Origin: PHAA01 sp040217755
GTDB lineage: Bacteria > Bacillota > Syntrophomonadia > Syntrophomonadales > Syntrophomonadaceae
Direction of reading: 5' to 3'
Assembly: GCA_040217755.1 (NCBI GenBank)
Contig: JBEHWJ010000078.1
Coordinates: forward strand, 1 to 10,183
Length of the DNA stretch: 10,183 nucleotides
Shown: positions 1-7,400 of the stretch, piece by piece
How positions within the stretch are numbered: position 1 is the first letter of the stretch
Layout of the letters: every line of letters begins with the position of its first letter
Made by a program: the position numbers and the translations under genes
Notes under the pieces: model-generated
Database searches by the model: none
Seen by the model: only the letters and a program-made list of their open reading frames with translations
Told to the model about the DNA's origin: nothing

Positions 1-1
1 G

Positions 2-139
2 CTGGCTGAAGAATTCATCGCCCAGCTGAAAAACAACCAGTTGTACTTGCAGAAGATGATGGAAGAGTCAGTGGTAGAGGCGTTCAAGAACTTTGAAATG
101 CCGCGCCTTGAGTATTTCGAGGAGCTTTATAAAAAATAG
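2..139 (+). CDS. C-terminal end of an unidentified protein (partial, 45 codons)
   Basis: An open frame runs in from the left edge and stops at TAG 137-139. It encodes 45 residues beginning LAEEFIAQLKNN and ending FEELYKK. The tail is rich in Glu, Lys, Leu, Phe and Met and looks amphipathic and helical, with no visible catalytic motif. A strong intrinsic terminator starts 16 bases after the stop, which supports this being the true end of a transcribed gene. A helical tail of this kind could belong to a phasin-like or other coiled-coil protein, but that is only a guess; I do not recognise the family. Confidence 0.6.
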   Translation: MAEEFIAQLKNNQLYLQKMMEESVVEAFKNFEMPRLEYFEELYKK

Positions 140-155
140 CCACCGGTCCCAACCA

Positions 156-188
156 AGCCCGTGCCTGCCCGGCACGGGCTTTTTCTTT
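156..188 (+). terminator. Intrinsic terminator of the upstream gene
   Basis: A perfect 10-bp GC-rich stem (AGCCCGTGCC at 156-165 with GGCACGGGCT at 171-180) closes a 5-nt loop and runs into a T-rich tract (TTTTT then CTTT, 180-188). It lies 16 bases after the stop codon at 139. It separates the upstream transcript from the acyltransferase gene. Confidence 0.9.
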
Positions 189-200
189 GGCGGGCTGGTT

Positions 201-209
201 TGCTATAAT
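201..209 (+). promoter_or_regulatory. Extended -10 promoter element (TGCTATAAT)
   Basis: TGCTATAAT contains a perfect -10 hexamer (204-209) preceded by the TG of an extended -10 element. No convincing -35 is seen at 16-18 bp. It lies between the upstream terminator and the inverted-repeat element, about 330 bp before the acyltransferase start. A transcript from here would cross the whole element. Confidence 0.4.
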
Positions 210-224
210 AAAGGCGCTCGACAG

Positions 225-402
225 ACTGGGACGTCCGAGACCACTGATAAAGTACCTATTTTGTTATCCTGAGGAGCCGAAGGCAACGAAGGATCTCATC
301 AACAATATTGTATTATTGGCCTTTATACAGCAGCAAGATGCTTCGCTAACGCTCAGCATGACACATTTTAGAGACTTCTTCAGTGGTCTCGGACGTCCCC
401 GT
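225..402. repeat. MITE-like element with nested inverted repeats
   Basis: GGGACGTCCGAGACCACTGA at 228-247 is repeated as a perfect 20-bp reverse complement at 380-399. Pairing extends outward by two more base pairs after one mismatch (225-226 with 401-402). Inside is a second, imperfect palindrome: TGTTATCCTGAG at 261-272 against CTCAGCATGACA at 353-364 (10 of 12 pair), and CGAAGGATCTC at 288-298 against AAGATGCTTCG at 334-344 (9 of 11). There is no credible coding sequence inside and no obvious target-site duplication. The inner palindrome resembles, from memory, a TCCTGAG...GAAGGATCTC repeat family seen interspersed in several bacterial genomes. A non-autonomous transposable element or other interspersed palindromic repeat is the best reading. 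As RNA the whole unit could fold into one long hairpin. Confidence 0.7.
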
Positions 403-445
403 GCCACCCCAAGCAGCAGCAATCCGATCGGCACGTCGAAGCCTC

Positions 446-451
446 TATAAT
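446..451 (+). promoter_or_regulatory. Possible -10 box (TATAAT) for the acyltransferase gene
   Basis: A perfect TATAAT hexamer sits about 86 bp before the acyltransferase start, just downstream of the inverted-repeat element. The region 17 bp upstream (TCCGAT) is a poor -35, so this is only a candidate. Confidence 0.3.
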
Positions 452-536
452 AGGGACCACCGGCATAATGAAGTCGGCGGTGGATTCTGTCGCCGGCTGG
501 CAGGAAAAAGGCCTCAGGAAAGAGAATAAGCCATAA

Positions 537-1676
537 ATGCAAAAGCACCGTCTTGATGAAATAGATATCCTCCGAGGCCTGACTTTCCTGGCCATCGCCA
601 TGCAGCACTCGCTGGCGGTTTTCATCTATGCTCCCGATCTTGATTCAGTATCAGCCTGGATTTCGGCTTTTCTGTTGATACTGATCCGGTATGCAGTTCC
701 CATGTTCATCACCATAACCGGATTGGTGCTTGTCTATAACCACGGCCAGGGCGGACTCGATTACCCCCAATTCCTCCGGAAGCGTTTCGCCCAGGCATTC
801 ATACCTTATTTCGCTTGGACTATCATCTACTACTTCTGGTCCAGTGGAGGGACCTTCCCAGTTCACCTTTCGGCTGCCCCCGTCGCCATAGCCAGGCTTA
901 CCCTGAGCGGTGAGGCCTGTTACCACCTGTGGTTTATGGTGGCCATCTTCCAGTTTTACCTGCTCTTTCCCTTTTTCCGGTGGTTGATCCTTAAGAATAA
1001 AGATCAGCCGATTTTCTTCCTAACGGCAAGTTTTGTCACTTATATCGGGCTGATGTGGTTATGGCGTCAGCCCCTGCCCCAGATGGCTAACCTCCAGACC
1101 CCTTGGCTGATCACGCTCTGGAACTACCGTGACCGCGTGTTCCTGAGCTGGTTCTTCTACTTCATACTGGGCGGTTTTGCCGGTCTTTATGTGGGCCAAT
1201 TGCGCCAGATAACAAAAGATATACAAAAAACCAATGTTTTTGTATATGTTATGGCCTTCTTATTCGTCTTCTATCAGGTCGTGACCACCGGCCGGACCGG
1301 CCCCACCGGGATCTACCAGCTCAACTTTAACTACACCCTGCCCCTCACCCCGGTGATGGCATTCTTCATAACCTCCGCCTTATTGACGGTCCTTTACCGG
1401 GCTCAGACCGCCTTTCTCCGTTATCAGCCCCTGCGCCGGGTGCTTAAGTTATATGGGCGCTATTCGTACGGCTGCTACTTTGTCCACGCCATGGCTCTCT
1501 ATTACATAACCATAATAGCCGGCCGATATCTAAAAGGTACCCCCATCCTGCTGCAGCTGGCCTTGACTTTTGCCGCTTGTTCCCTGCTCAGTCTGGGCCT
1601 GGTTTTCATGGTCAACCGCTTGAAAATCCCGGGCCGCCAATTCCTGATCGGTAAGGTCCCCCCGGAAAAAGATTAG
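537..1676 (+). CDS. Membrane acyltransferase, acyltransferase-3 family
   Basis: This 379-residue protein is almost entirely hydrophobic, with about ten predicted membrane segments, and fits the acyltransferase-3 (OafA/NodX-like, PF01757) family in size and plan. The family signature is visible in order: an N-terminal IDILRGLTFLAIAMQH with the expected Arg13 and His24; RYAVPMFITITG (51-62); RFAQAFIPYFAW (83-94); the loop motif YHLWFM (129-134); and a late YSYGCYFVH segment. Such enzymes move acyl groups across or at the cytoplasmic membrane onto surface glycans, lipids or peptides. The substrate cannot be told from the sequence. The start at 537 is preceded by AGGAAAGAG (516-524), a rather distant ribosome binding site. 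The gene appears monocistronic, with its stop codon overlapping the convergent citrate synthase stop. Confidence 0.85.
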   Translation: MQKHRLDEIDILRGLTFLAIAMQHSLAVFIYAPDLDSVSAWISAFLLILIRYAVPMFITITGLVLVYNHGQGGLDYPQFLRKRFAQAFIPYFAWTIIYYFWSSGGTFPVHLSAAPVAIARLTLSGEACYHLWFMVAIFQFYLLFPFFRWLILKNKDQPIFFLTASFVTYIGLMWLWRQPLPQMANLQTPWLITLWNYRDRVFLSWFFYFILGGFAGLYVGQLRQITKDIQKTNVFVYVMAFLFVFYQVVTTGRTGPTGIYQLNFNYTLPLTPVMAFFITSALLTVLYRAQTAFLRYQPLRRVLKLYGRYSYGCYFVHAMALYYITIIAGRYLKGTPILLQLALTFAACSLLSLGLVFMVNRLKIPGRQFLIGKVPPEKD

Positions 1677-3046
1677 GCTCGCCGCTCATCAAGGGCTACA
1701 TAAGGTTGGCGTTGGGCCACGCTCTTATAGGCAGGCCGGATGATTTTGCCGACATTGACCAGTTCCTCGATGCGGTGAGCACTCCAGCCTACGATCCTGG
1801 CAATGGCGAACAAAGGTGTGTACAGCTCACTGGGGATACCCAACATCCTGTATACGAATCCGGAATAAAAATCGACATTGGCGCTGACCCCTTTATATAT
1901 GCGGCGTACCTTACCAATAGCCTGGGGGCCAAGCCTTTCCACTTTAGCATACAAGTCGAATTCCGCCTCGAATCCGTTCTCTCTGGCCAATTGCTGAGCC
2001 GCGCTTTTCAGGATGAGCGCCCGGGGATCGGATATGGAGTAGACCGCATGGCCTAAACCATATATCAGGCCGCTACGGTCAAACACCTCGCCGTTAAGCA
2101 TTTTGGTCAGGTATAATTCTATCTCTTCCTCGTCGTTCCAATCCCTGATATTTGCCTTGATGTCCTCGAACATAGCCGAAACCATGGCATTGGCTCCCCC
2201 GTGCCGGGGGCCCTTCAGCGAGCCCAATGCCGCCGCCATCACCGAATAGGTATCGGTGCCCGATGATGTGACCACATGGGTCACAAAGGTGGAGTTGTTG
2301 CCACCACCATGCTCGGCATGGAGGACCAGGGCCAGATCGAGCAGACGGGCCTCCAGCCGGGAATACTTGCTGTCGGGGCGCAGCATATGAAGGATATTTT
2401 CAGCGATGGAGAGTTCCGGTTGAGGGCTGTGGATATATAAGCTGTTATCCCGGTGGTAGTGGGAATGCGCCTGGTAGCCGTATACCGCCAATGATGGGAA
2501 GAATGCGATCAGCTGCAGGCATTGCCGCAACACGTTGTTTATAGATATATCATCGGCGTCTTCATCATAACTGTACAGGGATAAGACCCCTCTCGATATC
2601 ACGTTCATCATATCCTTGCTGGGGGCCTTGAAGATGACATCCCGGACGAAACCGGGGGGCAGGTTCTGGTTGTCAGCCAATAGTCTCTTGAAGTTCTGCA
2701 ATTCACTTGGGCCGGGCAGACGGCCAAACAATAACAGGTAGGCGGCCTCTTCGAAGCCAAAGCGGTCGTCAGCCCAAAAACCTTTGGTCAGATCATTTAT
2801 GTCTATGCCCCGGTACAGCAGACGGCCCGGGACCGGGATCATCTCCTTCTCGTCGATGATGTACGAATGCACCTCGCCAATCTCGGTTAAACCTACCAAC
2901 ACCCCCATCCCATCTATGTCGCGCAACCCACGCTTGACAATGTATTTATTATAGTATTCCTGGTCTATGATGCTGCAGCTCTCCGCTTGTGCCGCCCATT
3001 TTTCAATCATCTTCTGCCCAGACTCATTGGAGCGTGTGAAAACCAT
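1673..3046 (-). CDS. gltA: Citrate synthase (citrate/2-methylcitrate synthase type)
   Basis: Condenses acetyl-CoA with oxaloacetate to citrate; some members of this clade use propionyl-CoA. From the chosen start the protein has 457 residues, longer than the roughly 370-residue Bacillus type and similar to clostridial homologues, with an extra N-terminal region of about 60 residues. The substrate-site motifs are intact: LHAEHGGGNNSTF with His246, GPRHGGAN with His282, GLGHAVY with His333, and NVDFYSG with Asp392, matching the catalytic His/His/Asp triad of the family. A C-terminal IIRPAY motif is also present. The start at 3046 is chosen because AAAGGGGA lies 5 bases upstream. The longer frame opening at 3091 has no ribosome binding site and would translate this one as protein. 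The gene is divergent from the trp operon and convergent with the acyltransferase gene. It could feed glutamate synthesis in an incomplete TCA cycle. Confidence 0.93.
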   Translation of the reverse strand: MVFTRSNESGQKMIEKWAAQAESCSIIDQEYYNKYIVKRGLRDIDGMGVLVGLTEIGEVHSYIIDEKEMIPVPGRLLYRGIDINDLTKGFWADDRFGFEEAAYLLLFGRLPGPSELQNFKRLLADNQNLPPGFVRDVIFKAPSKDMMNVISRGVLSLYSYDEDADDISINNVLRQCLQLIAFFPSLAVYGYQAHSHYHRDNSLYIHSPQPELSIAENILHMLRPDSKYSRLEARLLDLALVLHAEHGGGNNSTFVTHVVTSSGTDTYSVMAAALGSLKGPRHGGANAMVSAMFEDIKANIRDWNDEEEIELYLTKMLNGEVFDRSGLIYGLGHAVYSISDPRALILKSAAQQLARENGFEAEFDLYAKVERLGPQAIGKVRRIYKGVSANVDFYSGFVYRMLGIPSELYTPLFAIARIVGWSAHRIEELVNVGKIIRPAYKSVAQRQPYVALDERRA

Positions 3047-3050
3047 AATT

Positions 3051-3060
3051 TCCCCTTTCC
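3051..3060 (-). promoter_or_regulatory. Ribosome binding site that fixes the citrate synthase start
   Basis: Read on the minus strand this is GGAAAGGGGA, placed 5 bases after its last G from the ATG at 3046. The alternative upstream ATG at 3091 is preceded by an A/T-rich stretch with no such sequence, so the shorter protein is preferred. Confidence 0.75.
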
Positions 3061-3190
3061 CTATTAAAACCCTATTTATTGCTGTTGACATATTTTTATG
3101 GTAACAGAAAAGTATCCCTGATTAAAGGTAGTCGGGTCTCCCTGTCATATTTTACCACGATTACATACGTTGGAACTGTTGAAATACCGC

Positions 3191-3220
3191 TTGACAAATC
3201 GGTTGGACAGCGAGTATTTT
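3191..3220 (+). promoter_or_regulatory. Sigma-70-type promoter of the trp operon
   Basis: A perfect -35 hexamer TTGACA (3191-3196) is followed after 18 bp by TATTTT (3215-3220), a 4-of-6 match to the -10 consensus, in an A/T-rich stretch. Transcription would begin near 3226-3230, about 15 bases before T-box stem I, which is the normal arrangement. The predicted untranslated leader is about 310 nt. Confidence 0.6.
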
Positions 3221-3242
3221 TAATTAAGATATTTTTGAAACC

Positions 3243-3499
3243 GATGAGCGAGAGAAGTAGGTCAGGGAAGTATTGCAGAGAGCCGCTACCCGGTGCGAAT
3301 GCGGTAATACGGAACTAATTAAATGGACTCGCGAGGGCGGCTCGAAACCGAATGGGATTAGACGTCGACGGGAACCCTGTCCGTTATCAGTGGGGTATGC
3401 ATGATGGTGCATAAAATGAGTGGGTGACTATGTCGCCAATTTGGGTGGTACCGCAGGAGCTATGAGCTTTTGTCCTATATATGGACGAAAGCTTTTTTT
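3243..3499 (+). promoter_or_regulatory. T-box riboswitch, tRNA-Trp responsive (UGG specifier)
   Basis: Controls transcription of the trp operon by sensing uncharged tRNA-Trp. The base of stem I pairs GCGAG (3248-3252) with CTCGC (3328-3332). The internal loop just above carries AAATGGA, placing UGG (Trp) at 3324-3326 in the specifier position, followed by the usual purine. Higher up, GTATT (3270-3274) pairs with AATAC (3306-3310), followed by an AGAG bulge and an apical loop with GGTGCGA (3292-3298). A stem III-like hairpin pairs 3423-3428 with 3432-3437. The T-box AATTTGGGTGGTACCGC begins at 3438. Its antiterminator has helix A1 (3442-3445 with 3474-3477), the canonical 7-nt bulge UGGUACC (3446-3452) that pairs with the tRNA acceptor end, and helix A2 (3453-3461 with 3465-3473). 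The downstream genes confirm the Trp assignment. Confidence 0.95.
3465..3499 (+). terminator. T-box regulated intrinsic terminator
   Basis: AGCTTTTGTCC (3465-3475) pairs with GGACGAAAGCT (3483-3493), giving an 11-bp stem with one G-U pair and a 7-nt TATATAT loop, followed by seven T residues. The 5' arm is the same strand used by the antiterminator, so the two structures exclude each other. The trpE ribosome binding site AAGGAGGAG (3522-3530) lies downstream and is not sequestered, so control is at transcription rather than translation. Confidence 0.95.
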
Positions 3500-3537
3500 A
3501 TTGACCATCAGGAGATATTTCAAGGAGGAGCAATCAC

Positions 3538-5028
3538 ATGACCCGAACAAGCACCGATAAGCCGCTGACTCTACCGGATCTGGATACTATCGCCAGGCTC
3601 AGTACCCATTACGATCTCGTCCCGGTATACCGGGAGATATATGCCGACTCCGTCACCACCATCAGTTTGCTGCGCCGCCTGGCCGCCATCAGCCAGCGCT
3701 ATTTTCTATTGGAAAGTGTAGAAGGAGGAGAAAAATGGGGACGTTATTCTTTCCTGGGCTTCGACCCGGTGTTGCGGGTGTATGGCCGACCCGGCCAGGT
3801 AACGACCGAGAGCGATGGCGTCATCACCTGCCGGCCAACCAAGGATCCACTGGAGGTTTTGCGGGAGATCCTGGCCGCCCGTAAAGCGCCGCAATTACCT
3901 GGCCTGCCGCCTTTCACCGGTGGTCTGGTGGGTTATTTCGGGTATGCCATGTTCAGCTACGCCGAACCTCATCTGAAGATCAAACGGGGCGACCAGCATG
4001 ATTTCGACCTCATGCTGTTCGACCGGGTTATAGCCTTCGACCATCTCCGCCAGAAGATCTGTATAATAGCGAATATGCGTACCGACCGGGTGATGGAGAA
4101 CTACAATCAGGCTGCCGCCCAGCTGGAGGCGGTCGCCGCTCTCATCCGGGATGCCGTTCCGCTGCCAGTCTTTAAGAGCGACCCGGGCGTGGAGTTTACC
4201 AGCAATGTCACTATGGAAGAATACTGTGCCATGGTGGAACACACTAAAAAATACATCTCTGAAGGAGATATCTTCCAGGCGGTCATATCCCGCCGGTTCA
4301 GCGCCCCGTACCACGGCAGCCTTATCGACCCTTACCGGGTGCTGCGGACCACCAACCCGTCTCCCTACATGGTCTACCTACACATCGACGGAACTGAAAT
4401 CATGAGTACGTCCCCGGAGACCCTGGTACGTTTGCACCAGGGTCGATTGACTACCTTCCCGGTAGCCGGGTCCCGCCCGCGGGGCAAAACCGAATCAGAA
4501 GACCAACAACTGGAGAAGGAGTTGCTGGCCGATGAAAAAGAATTGGCGGAGCATAACATGCTGGTGGACCTGGGGCGGAATGACCTGGGCAAGATATCCC
4601 GGTATGGTTCCGTGAAGGTTAGCGAATACATGAATATCCACCGTTATTCAACCATAATGCACATCTGCTCCCAGGTCGAAAGCGACATACTCCCGGAGCA
4701 CGACTGCTGCAGCGCCATCAGCGCGGTCCTGCCGGCGGGTACCCTTTCCGGGGCTCCCAAGATCAGAGCCTGCCAGATCATCGAGGAAATCGAGAACCAA
4801 CCGCGCGGAATTTACGGGGGAGCCCTGGGATACCTCGATTTTACCGGCAATATGGATACCTGCATAGCCATCCGCATGGCGGTGAAGCAAGGTGAAAAAG
4901 TCTATGTGCAGGCCGGTGGGGGTATAGTGGCCGACAGCGTACCCGAGCTCGAATACCAGGAATCCGCTTACAAAGCGCAAGCGGTAATGAATGCCATATG
5001 TAATGCCAGCGAGGTGGATGACCGATGA
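3538..5028 (+). CDS. trpE: Anthranilate synthase component I
   Basis: Converts chorismate to anthranilate, using ammonia delivered by the TrpG subunit; first committed step of tryptophan synthesis. The 496-residue length is normal for the family. The N-terminal domain carries LLES (57-60), the region that binds feedback-inhibiting tryptophan, followed by WGRYSFLG. The chorismate-binding domain shows EGDIFQAVISRRF (242-254), NPSPYM (273-278), AGSRPRGKT, LVDLGRNDLGKI, LPAGTLSGAPKI (398-409), GGIVADS (461-467) and the closing YQESAYKA. NPSPYM together with LLES suggests an enzyme sensitive to Trp. Translation starts at ATG 3538 behind AAGGAGG. This is the first gene after the T-box, and its stop overlaps the trpG start as ATGA. 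The possible confusion is PabB, but the Trp-binding motif, the T-box and the neighbours all favour TrpE. Confidence 0.97.
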   Translation: MTRTSTDKPLTLPDLDTIARLSTHYDLVPVYREIYADSVTTISLLRRLAAISQRYFLLESVEGGEKWGRYSFLGFDPVLRVYGRPGQVTTESDGVITCRPTKDPLEVLREILAARKAPQLPGLPPFTGGLVGYFGYAMFSYAEPHLKIKRGDQHDFDLMLFDRVIAFDHLRQKICIIANMRTDRVMENYNQAAAQLEAVAALIRDAVPLPVFKSDPGVEFTSNVTMEEYCAMVEHTKKYISEGDIFQAVISRRFSAPYHGSLIDPYRVLRTTNPSPYMVYLHIDGTEIMSTSPETLVRLHQGRLTTFPVAGSRPRGKTESEDQQLEKELLADEKELAEHNMLVDLGRNDLGKISRYGSVKVSEYMNIHRYSTIMHICSQVESDILPEHDCCSAISAVLPAGTLSGAPKIRACQIIEEIENQPRGIYGGALGYLDFTGNMDTCIAIRMAVKQGEKVYVQAGGGIVADSVPELEYQESAYKAQAVMNAICNASEVDDR

Positions 5029-5603
5029 TGTTACTGATCGATAATTACGATAGTTTCACTTATAACCTGGTGCAGTTGGCCGGCGGCATGACCGGCGATA
5101 TCAAGGTGGTCCGCAATGATGAACTGTCGGTAGAAGAAATTGCCGCCCTACATCCCGACCATATTATCCTCTCACCCGGTCCTGGCTACCCCAAGGATGC
5201 GGGGGTATGTGAAGCAGTAGTGCGCTGCTTGGGCGAAAGTATCCCTATCCTGGGAGTCTGCCTGGGCCATCAGGGGATTTGCGAAGTCTATGGCGGGCGG
5301 ATAACCCATGCCCGGAAGCTTATGCACGGGAAACAGAGCCGTCTCCAGATCGATACCGGATGCCCCGTATTCAGGGGCCTGCCCGCTTCAATCGAGGCCG
5401 GCCGCTATCACTCCCTGGCCGCCAGTCCTGAATCCATCCCCGACGAACTCCGTATCGTGGCCCGGGATGAACTGGGGGAAGTCATGGCGGTCCAGCACAA
5501 ACGATTCCCGGTTTACGGGGTGCAGTTCCATCCCGAATCGATATTGACGCCGTTGGGTTCGGTAATATTGCAAAACTTTTTAAATATTAAGGAGGAAAAA
5601 TAG
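5025..5603 (+). CDS. trpG: Anthranilate synthase component II (glutamine amidotransferase)
   Basis: A class I glutamine amidotransferase that hydrolyses glutamine and passes ammonia to TrpE. At 192 residues it is a free-standing subunit with no fused TrpD domain. Visible motifs are IDNYDSFTYNL at the N-terminus, LSPGPGYP (49-56) forming the oxyanion region, the nucleophile Cys79 in GVCLGHQ, HGKQS (101-105), and His169 and Glu171 in QFHPES, which complete the catalytic triad. Two adjacent ATGs (5025 and 5028) could start it; GAGGTGG at 5011-5017 suits either one. The first overlaps the trpE stop. Genes of this type may also serve p-aminobenzoate synthesis (PabA role) when no other copy exists, which the window cannot decide. 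Confidence 0.96.
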   Translation: MMLLIDNYDSFTYNLVQLAGGMTGDIKVVRNDELSVEEIAALHPDHIILSPGPGYPKDAGVCEAVVRCLGESIPILGVCLGHQGICEVYGGRITHARKLMHGKQSRLQIDTGCPVFRGLPASIEAGRYHSLAASPESIPDELRIVARDELGEVMAVQHKRFPVYGVQFHPESILTPLGSVILQNFLNIKEEK

Positions 5604-6623
5604 ATGATTCAGAAGGCGATCAAAGATGTGATAAGCGGCAAAGACCTGGACCTCCAGACTACCAAAAATGTTATGCGGCAGATGATGGACGGGACCGCTA
5701 CACCGGCCCAGATAGGGGCGCTCTTAACCGGCTTGCGCATGAAAGGTGAAACCGTCGATGAAATTACGGCCTGCGCCGAGGTCATGCGGGAGATGGGTCT
5801 TAAGATCAATCCGGTTCGCAACGTGATCGATATCGTCGGTACCGGCGGTGACGAGCTGTTCACCTTCAACATCTCCACTACCGCCGCCTTCATTGTAGCG
5901 GCCGGCGGGGTGCCGGTGGCCAAACACGGTAACCGCAGTGTATCCAGCAAAAGTGGGGCCGCCGACGTTTTGGAAAACCTCGGGATCAATCTGGACCTTT
6001 CCCCGCAGCAGAGCGAGGAGATCCTGAACAAAAGCGGGATATGCTTTATGTTCGCCCCAGTTTACCATTCGTCCATGAAATACGCCGCCCCGGTTCGCCG
6101 GGAAATGGGGGTACGGACCATCTTCAACATCCTTGGGCCTCTGGCCAATCCAGCCGGGGCTACCATGCAGTTGATGGGTGTTTACGACCGCAAGTTGGTG
6201 GAACCGCTGGCCCAAGTCCTGGCCAACCTGGGGGTAGTAAGGGGGCTGGCAGTGAGCGGTGCGGATGGGATGGATGAAGTCACCCTGACCGGACCCACCC
6301 ATGTATGTGAAATCCGCTTCGGCGAACTTACCAGCTATGACATAACCCCGGAGCAATTCGGCTTGCGCACTTGCCAATTAAGTGATCTGGTCGGCGGCAC
6401 ACCCCTGGAGAATGCCCGGATAACCCAAGACATTCTATCCGGCCGGGAGTTGGGGCCCAAACGGGAGGTAGTGCTGCTGAACGCGGCCATGGCTCTTTAC
6501 CTGGGCATAGATGACTGCAGCGTCAGCGACTGTATTGAATTAGCCCGGGATATCCTGGATTCAGGCCGCGCTGCCGCCAAATTGGAAGAATTCCGTCAAC
6601 TTACCCATGAGGCGAAGCTATGA
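5604..6623 (+). CDS. trpD: Anthranilate phosphoribosyltransferase
   Basis: Transfers phosphoribose from PRPP to anthranilate, forming N-(5'-phosphoribosyl)anthranilate. The 339-residue protein has an N-terminal helical domain and the PRPP/magnesium site motifs in order: VGTGGDELFTFNIST (78-92), KHGNRSVSSKSGAADVLE (107-124), RTIFNILGPLANP (171-183), and a DE pair (224-225) in the SGADGMDEVT segment that binds magnesium in the family. ATG 5604 immediately follows the trpG stop and sits behind a strong AAGGAGGA (5589-5596), the best internal ribosome binding site of the operon. The stop overlaps the trpC start as ATGA. All expected motifs are present and length is normal. Confidence 0.97.
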   Translation: MIQKAIKDVISGKDLDLQTTKNVMRQMMDGTATPAQIGALLTGLRMKGETVDEITACAEVMREMGLKINPVRNVIDIVGTGGDELFTFNISTTAAFIVAAGGVPVAKHGNRSVSSKSGAADVLENLGINLDLSPQQSEEILNKSGICFMFAPVYHSSMKYAAPVRREMGVRTIFNILGPLANPAGATMQLMGVYDRKLVEPLAQVLANLGVVRGLAVSGADGMDEVTLTGPTHVCEIRFGELTSYDITPEQFGLRTCQLSDLVGGTPLENARITQDILSGRELGPKREVVLLNAAMALYLGIDDCSVSDCIELARDILDSGRAAAKLEEFRQLTHEAKL

Positions 6624-7396
6624 TTTTGGATATGCTGGCTGAAGCTGCCCGCCAGCGGGTACAGCGAAACGAAGCCCGGCTGCCGTTGGCCCGATTGAAA
6701 AAGAATGCGCTGGAGACTCCCGTCCCTGCTGGTTTTCGGTTTGAGCAGGCCCTGAGCAGGCCTGGTACCAACTTCATCTGTGAGGTAAAAAAGGCTTCGC
6801 CCTCGCGGGGTTTAATAGTATCGGAGTTCCCTTACCTGCAAATCGCCCTTGACTATGAGCAGGCGGGGGCAGCCGCTATCTCGGTGCTGACTGAACCGGT
6901 ATATTTCCGGGGCCGGGATGAGTACTTGGCCGAGATAAGCCAGGCGGTCCGTATCCCGGTTTTACGCAAGGATTTCATCATATCCGAATATCAGCTTTTT
7001 GAGGCTAAATTACTGGGCGCCTCAGCGGTGCTGCTCATCTCCGCCCTGCTGGATGCCGTAATCGTGCGGGACTATATAGACATATGTGATGGACTGGGGG
7101 TTTCCGCCCTGGTGGAAACTCACGACGAAGGGGAGATAGAGGACGCTTTAAGCGCCGGCGCCCGGGTAATCGGTGTCAACAACCGTAATCTCAAGGATTT
7201 TTCGGTGGACCTTGGCAACAGCCTGCGGCTGCGCCGGTTGGTGCCGAAAGAAATTATCTTTGTAGCCGAAAGCGGGATCAGCACCGCGGACCAAGTCCGG
7301 ACGCTGCGCCGGCATGGGGTCGATGGAATTCTCATCGGGGAGGCGCTGATGCTGGCCCCGGATAAAAATGTAATGTTACAGGAACTGCGAGGTTGA
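6620..7396 (+). CDS. trpC: Indole-3-glycerol phosphate synthase
   Basis: Closes the indole ring, converting CdRP to indole-3-glycerol phosphate. This 258-residue single-domain TIM barrel is not fused to TrpF, unlike the E. coli enzyme. Catalytic positions can be read directly: Glu55 and Lys57 in CEVKKASPSRG, Lys117 in LRKDFI, Glu166 in ALVETH, Asn187 in GVNNRNL, and Glu217-Ser218 in VAESGIS. The C-terminal GVDGILIGEALM forms the phosphate site. The ATG at 6620 overlaps the trpD stop (ATGA), with GAGG at 6609-6612 as ribosome binding site. This is the last enzyme of the Trp branch before tryptophan synthase, which is missing from this operon. Confidence 0.97.
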   Translation: MILDMLAEAARQRVQRNEARLPLARLKKNALETPVPAGFRFEQALSRPGTNFICEVKKASPSRGLIVSEFPYLQIALDYEQAGAAAISVLTEPVYFRGRDEYLAEISQAVRIPVLRKDFIISEYQLFEAKLLGASAVLLISALLDAVIVRDYIDICDGLGVSALVETHDEGEIEDALSAGARVIGVNNRNLKDFSVDLGNSLRLRRLVPKEIIFVAESGISTADQVRTLRRHGVDGILIGEALMLAPDKNVMLQELRG

Positions 7397-7400
7397 AGCC

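Noticed and set aside
457..483. Hairpin CCACCG/CGGTGG before the acyltransferase gene
   Set aside because: Only six pairs around a 15-base loop, with no T-tract or known motif; compatible with chance in this GC-rich stretch.
187..608. Two overlapping open frames on opposite strands (187-450 + and 264-608 -)
   Set aside because: They run through the inverted-repeat element and its flanks, lack ribosome binding sites and recognisable motifs, and the minus-strand one overlaps the acyltransferase start.
3079..3318. Small open frame upstream of trpE as a Trp leader peptide
   Set aside because: It contains no Trp codon in frame, has no ribosome binding site, starts before the predicted promoter and overlaps T-box stem I; the T-box explains the regulation.
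3895..4314. 139-codon minus-strand frame inside trpE
   Set aside because: Antisense shadow of an intact trpE; long stopless antisense frames are expected at this base composition.
5724..6377. 217-codon open frame on the minus strand inside trpD
   Set aside because: It is the antisense shadow of a clear trpD gene, with no ribosome binding site and no family motifs.
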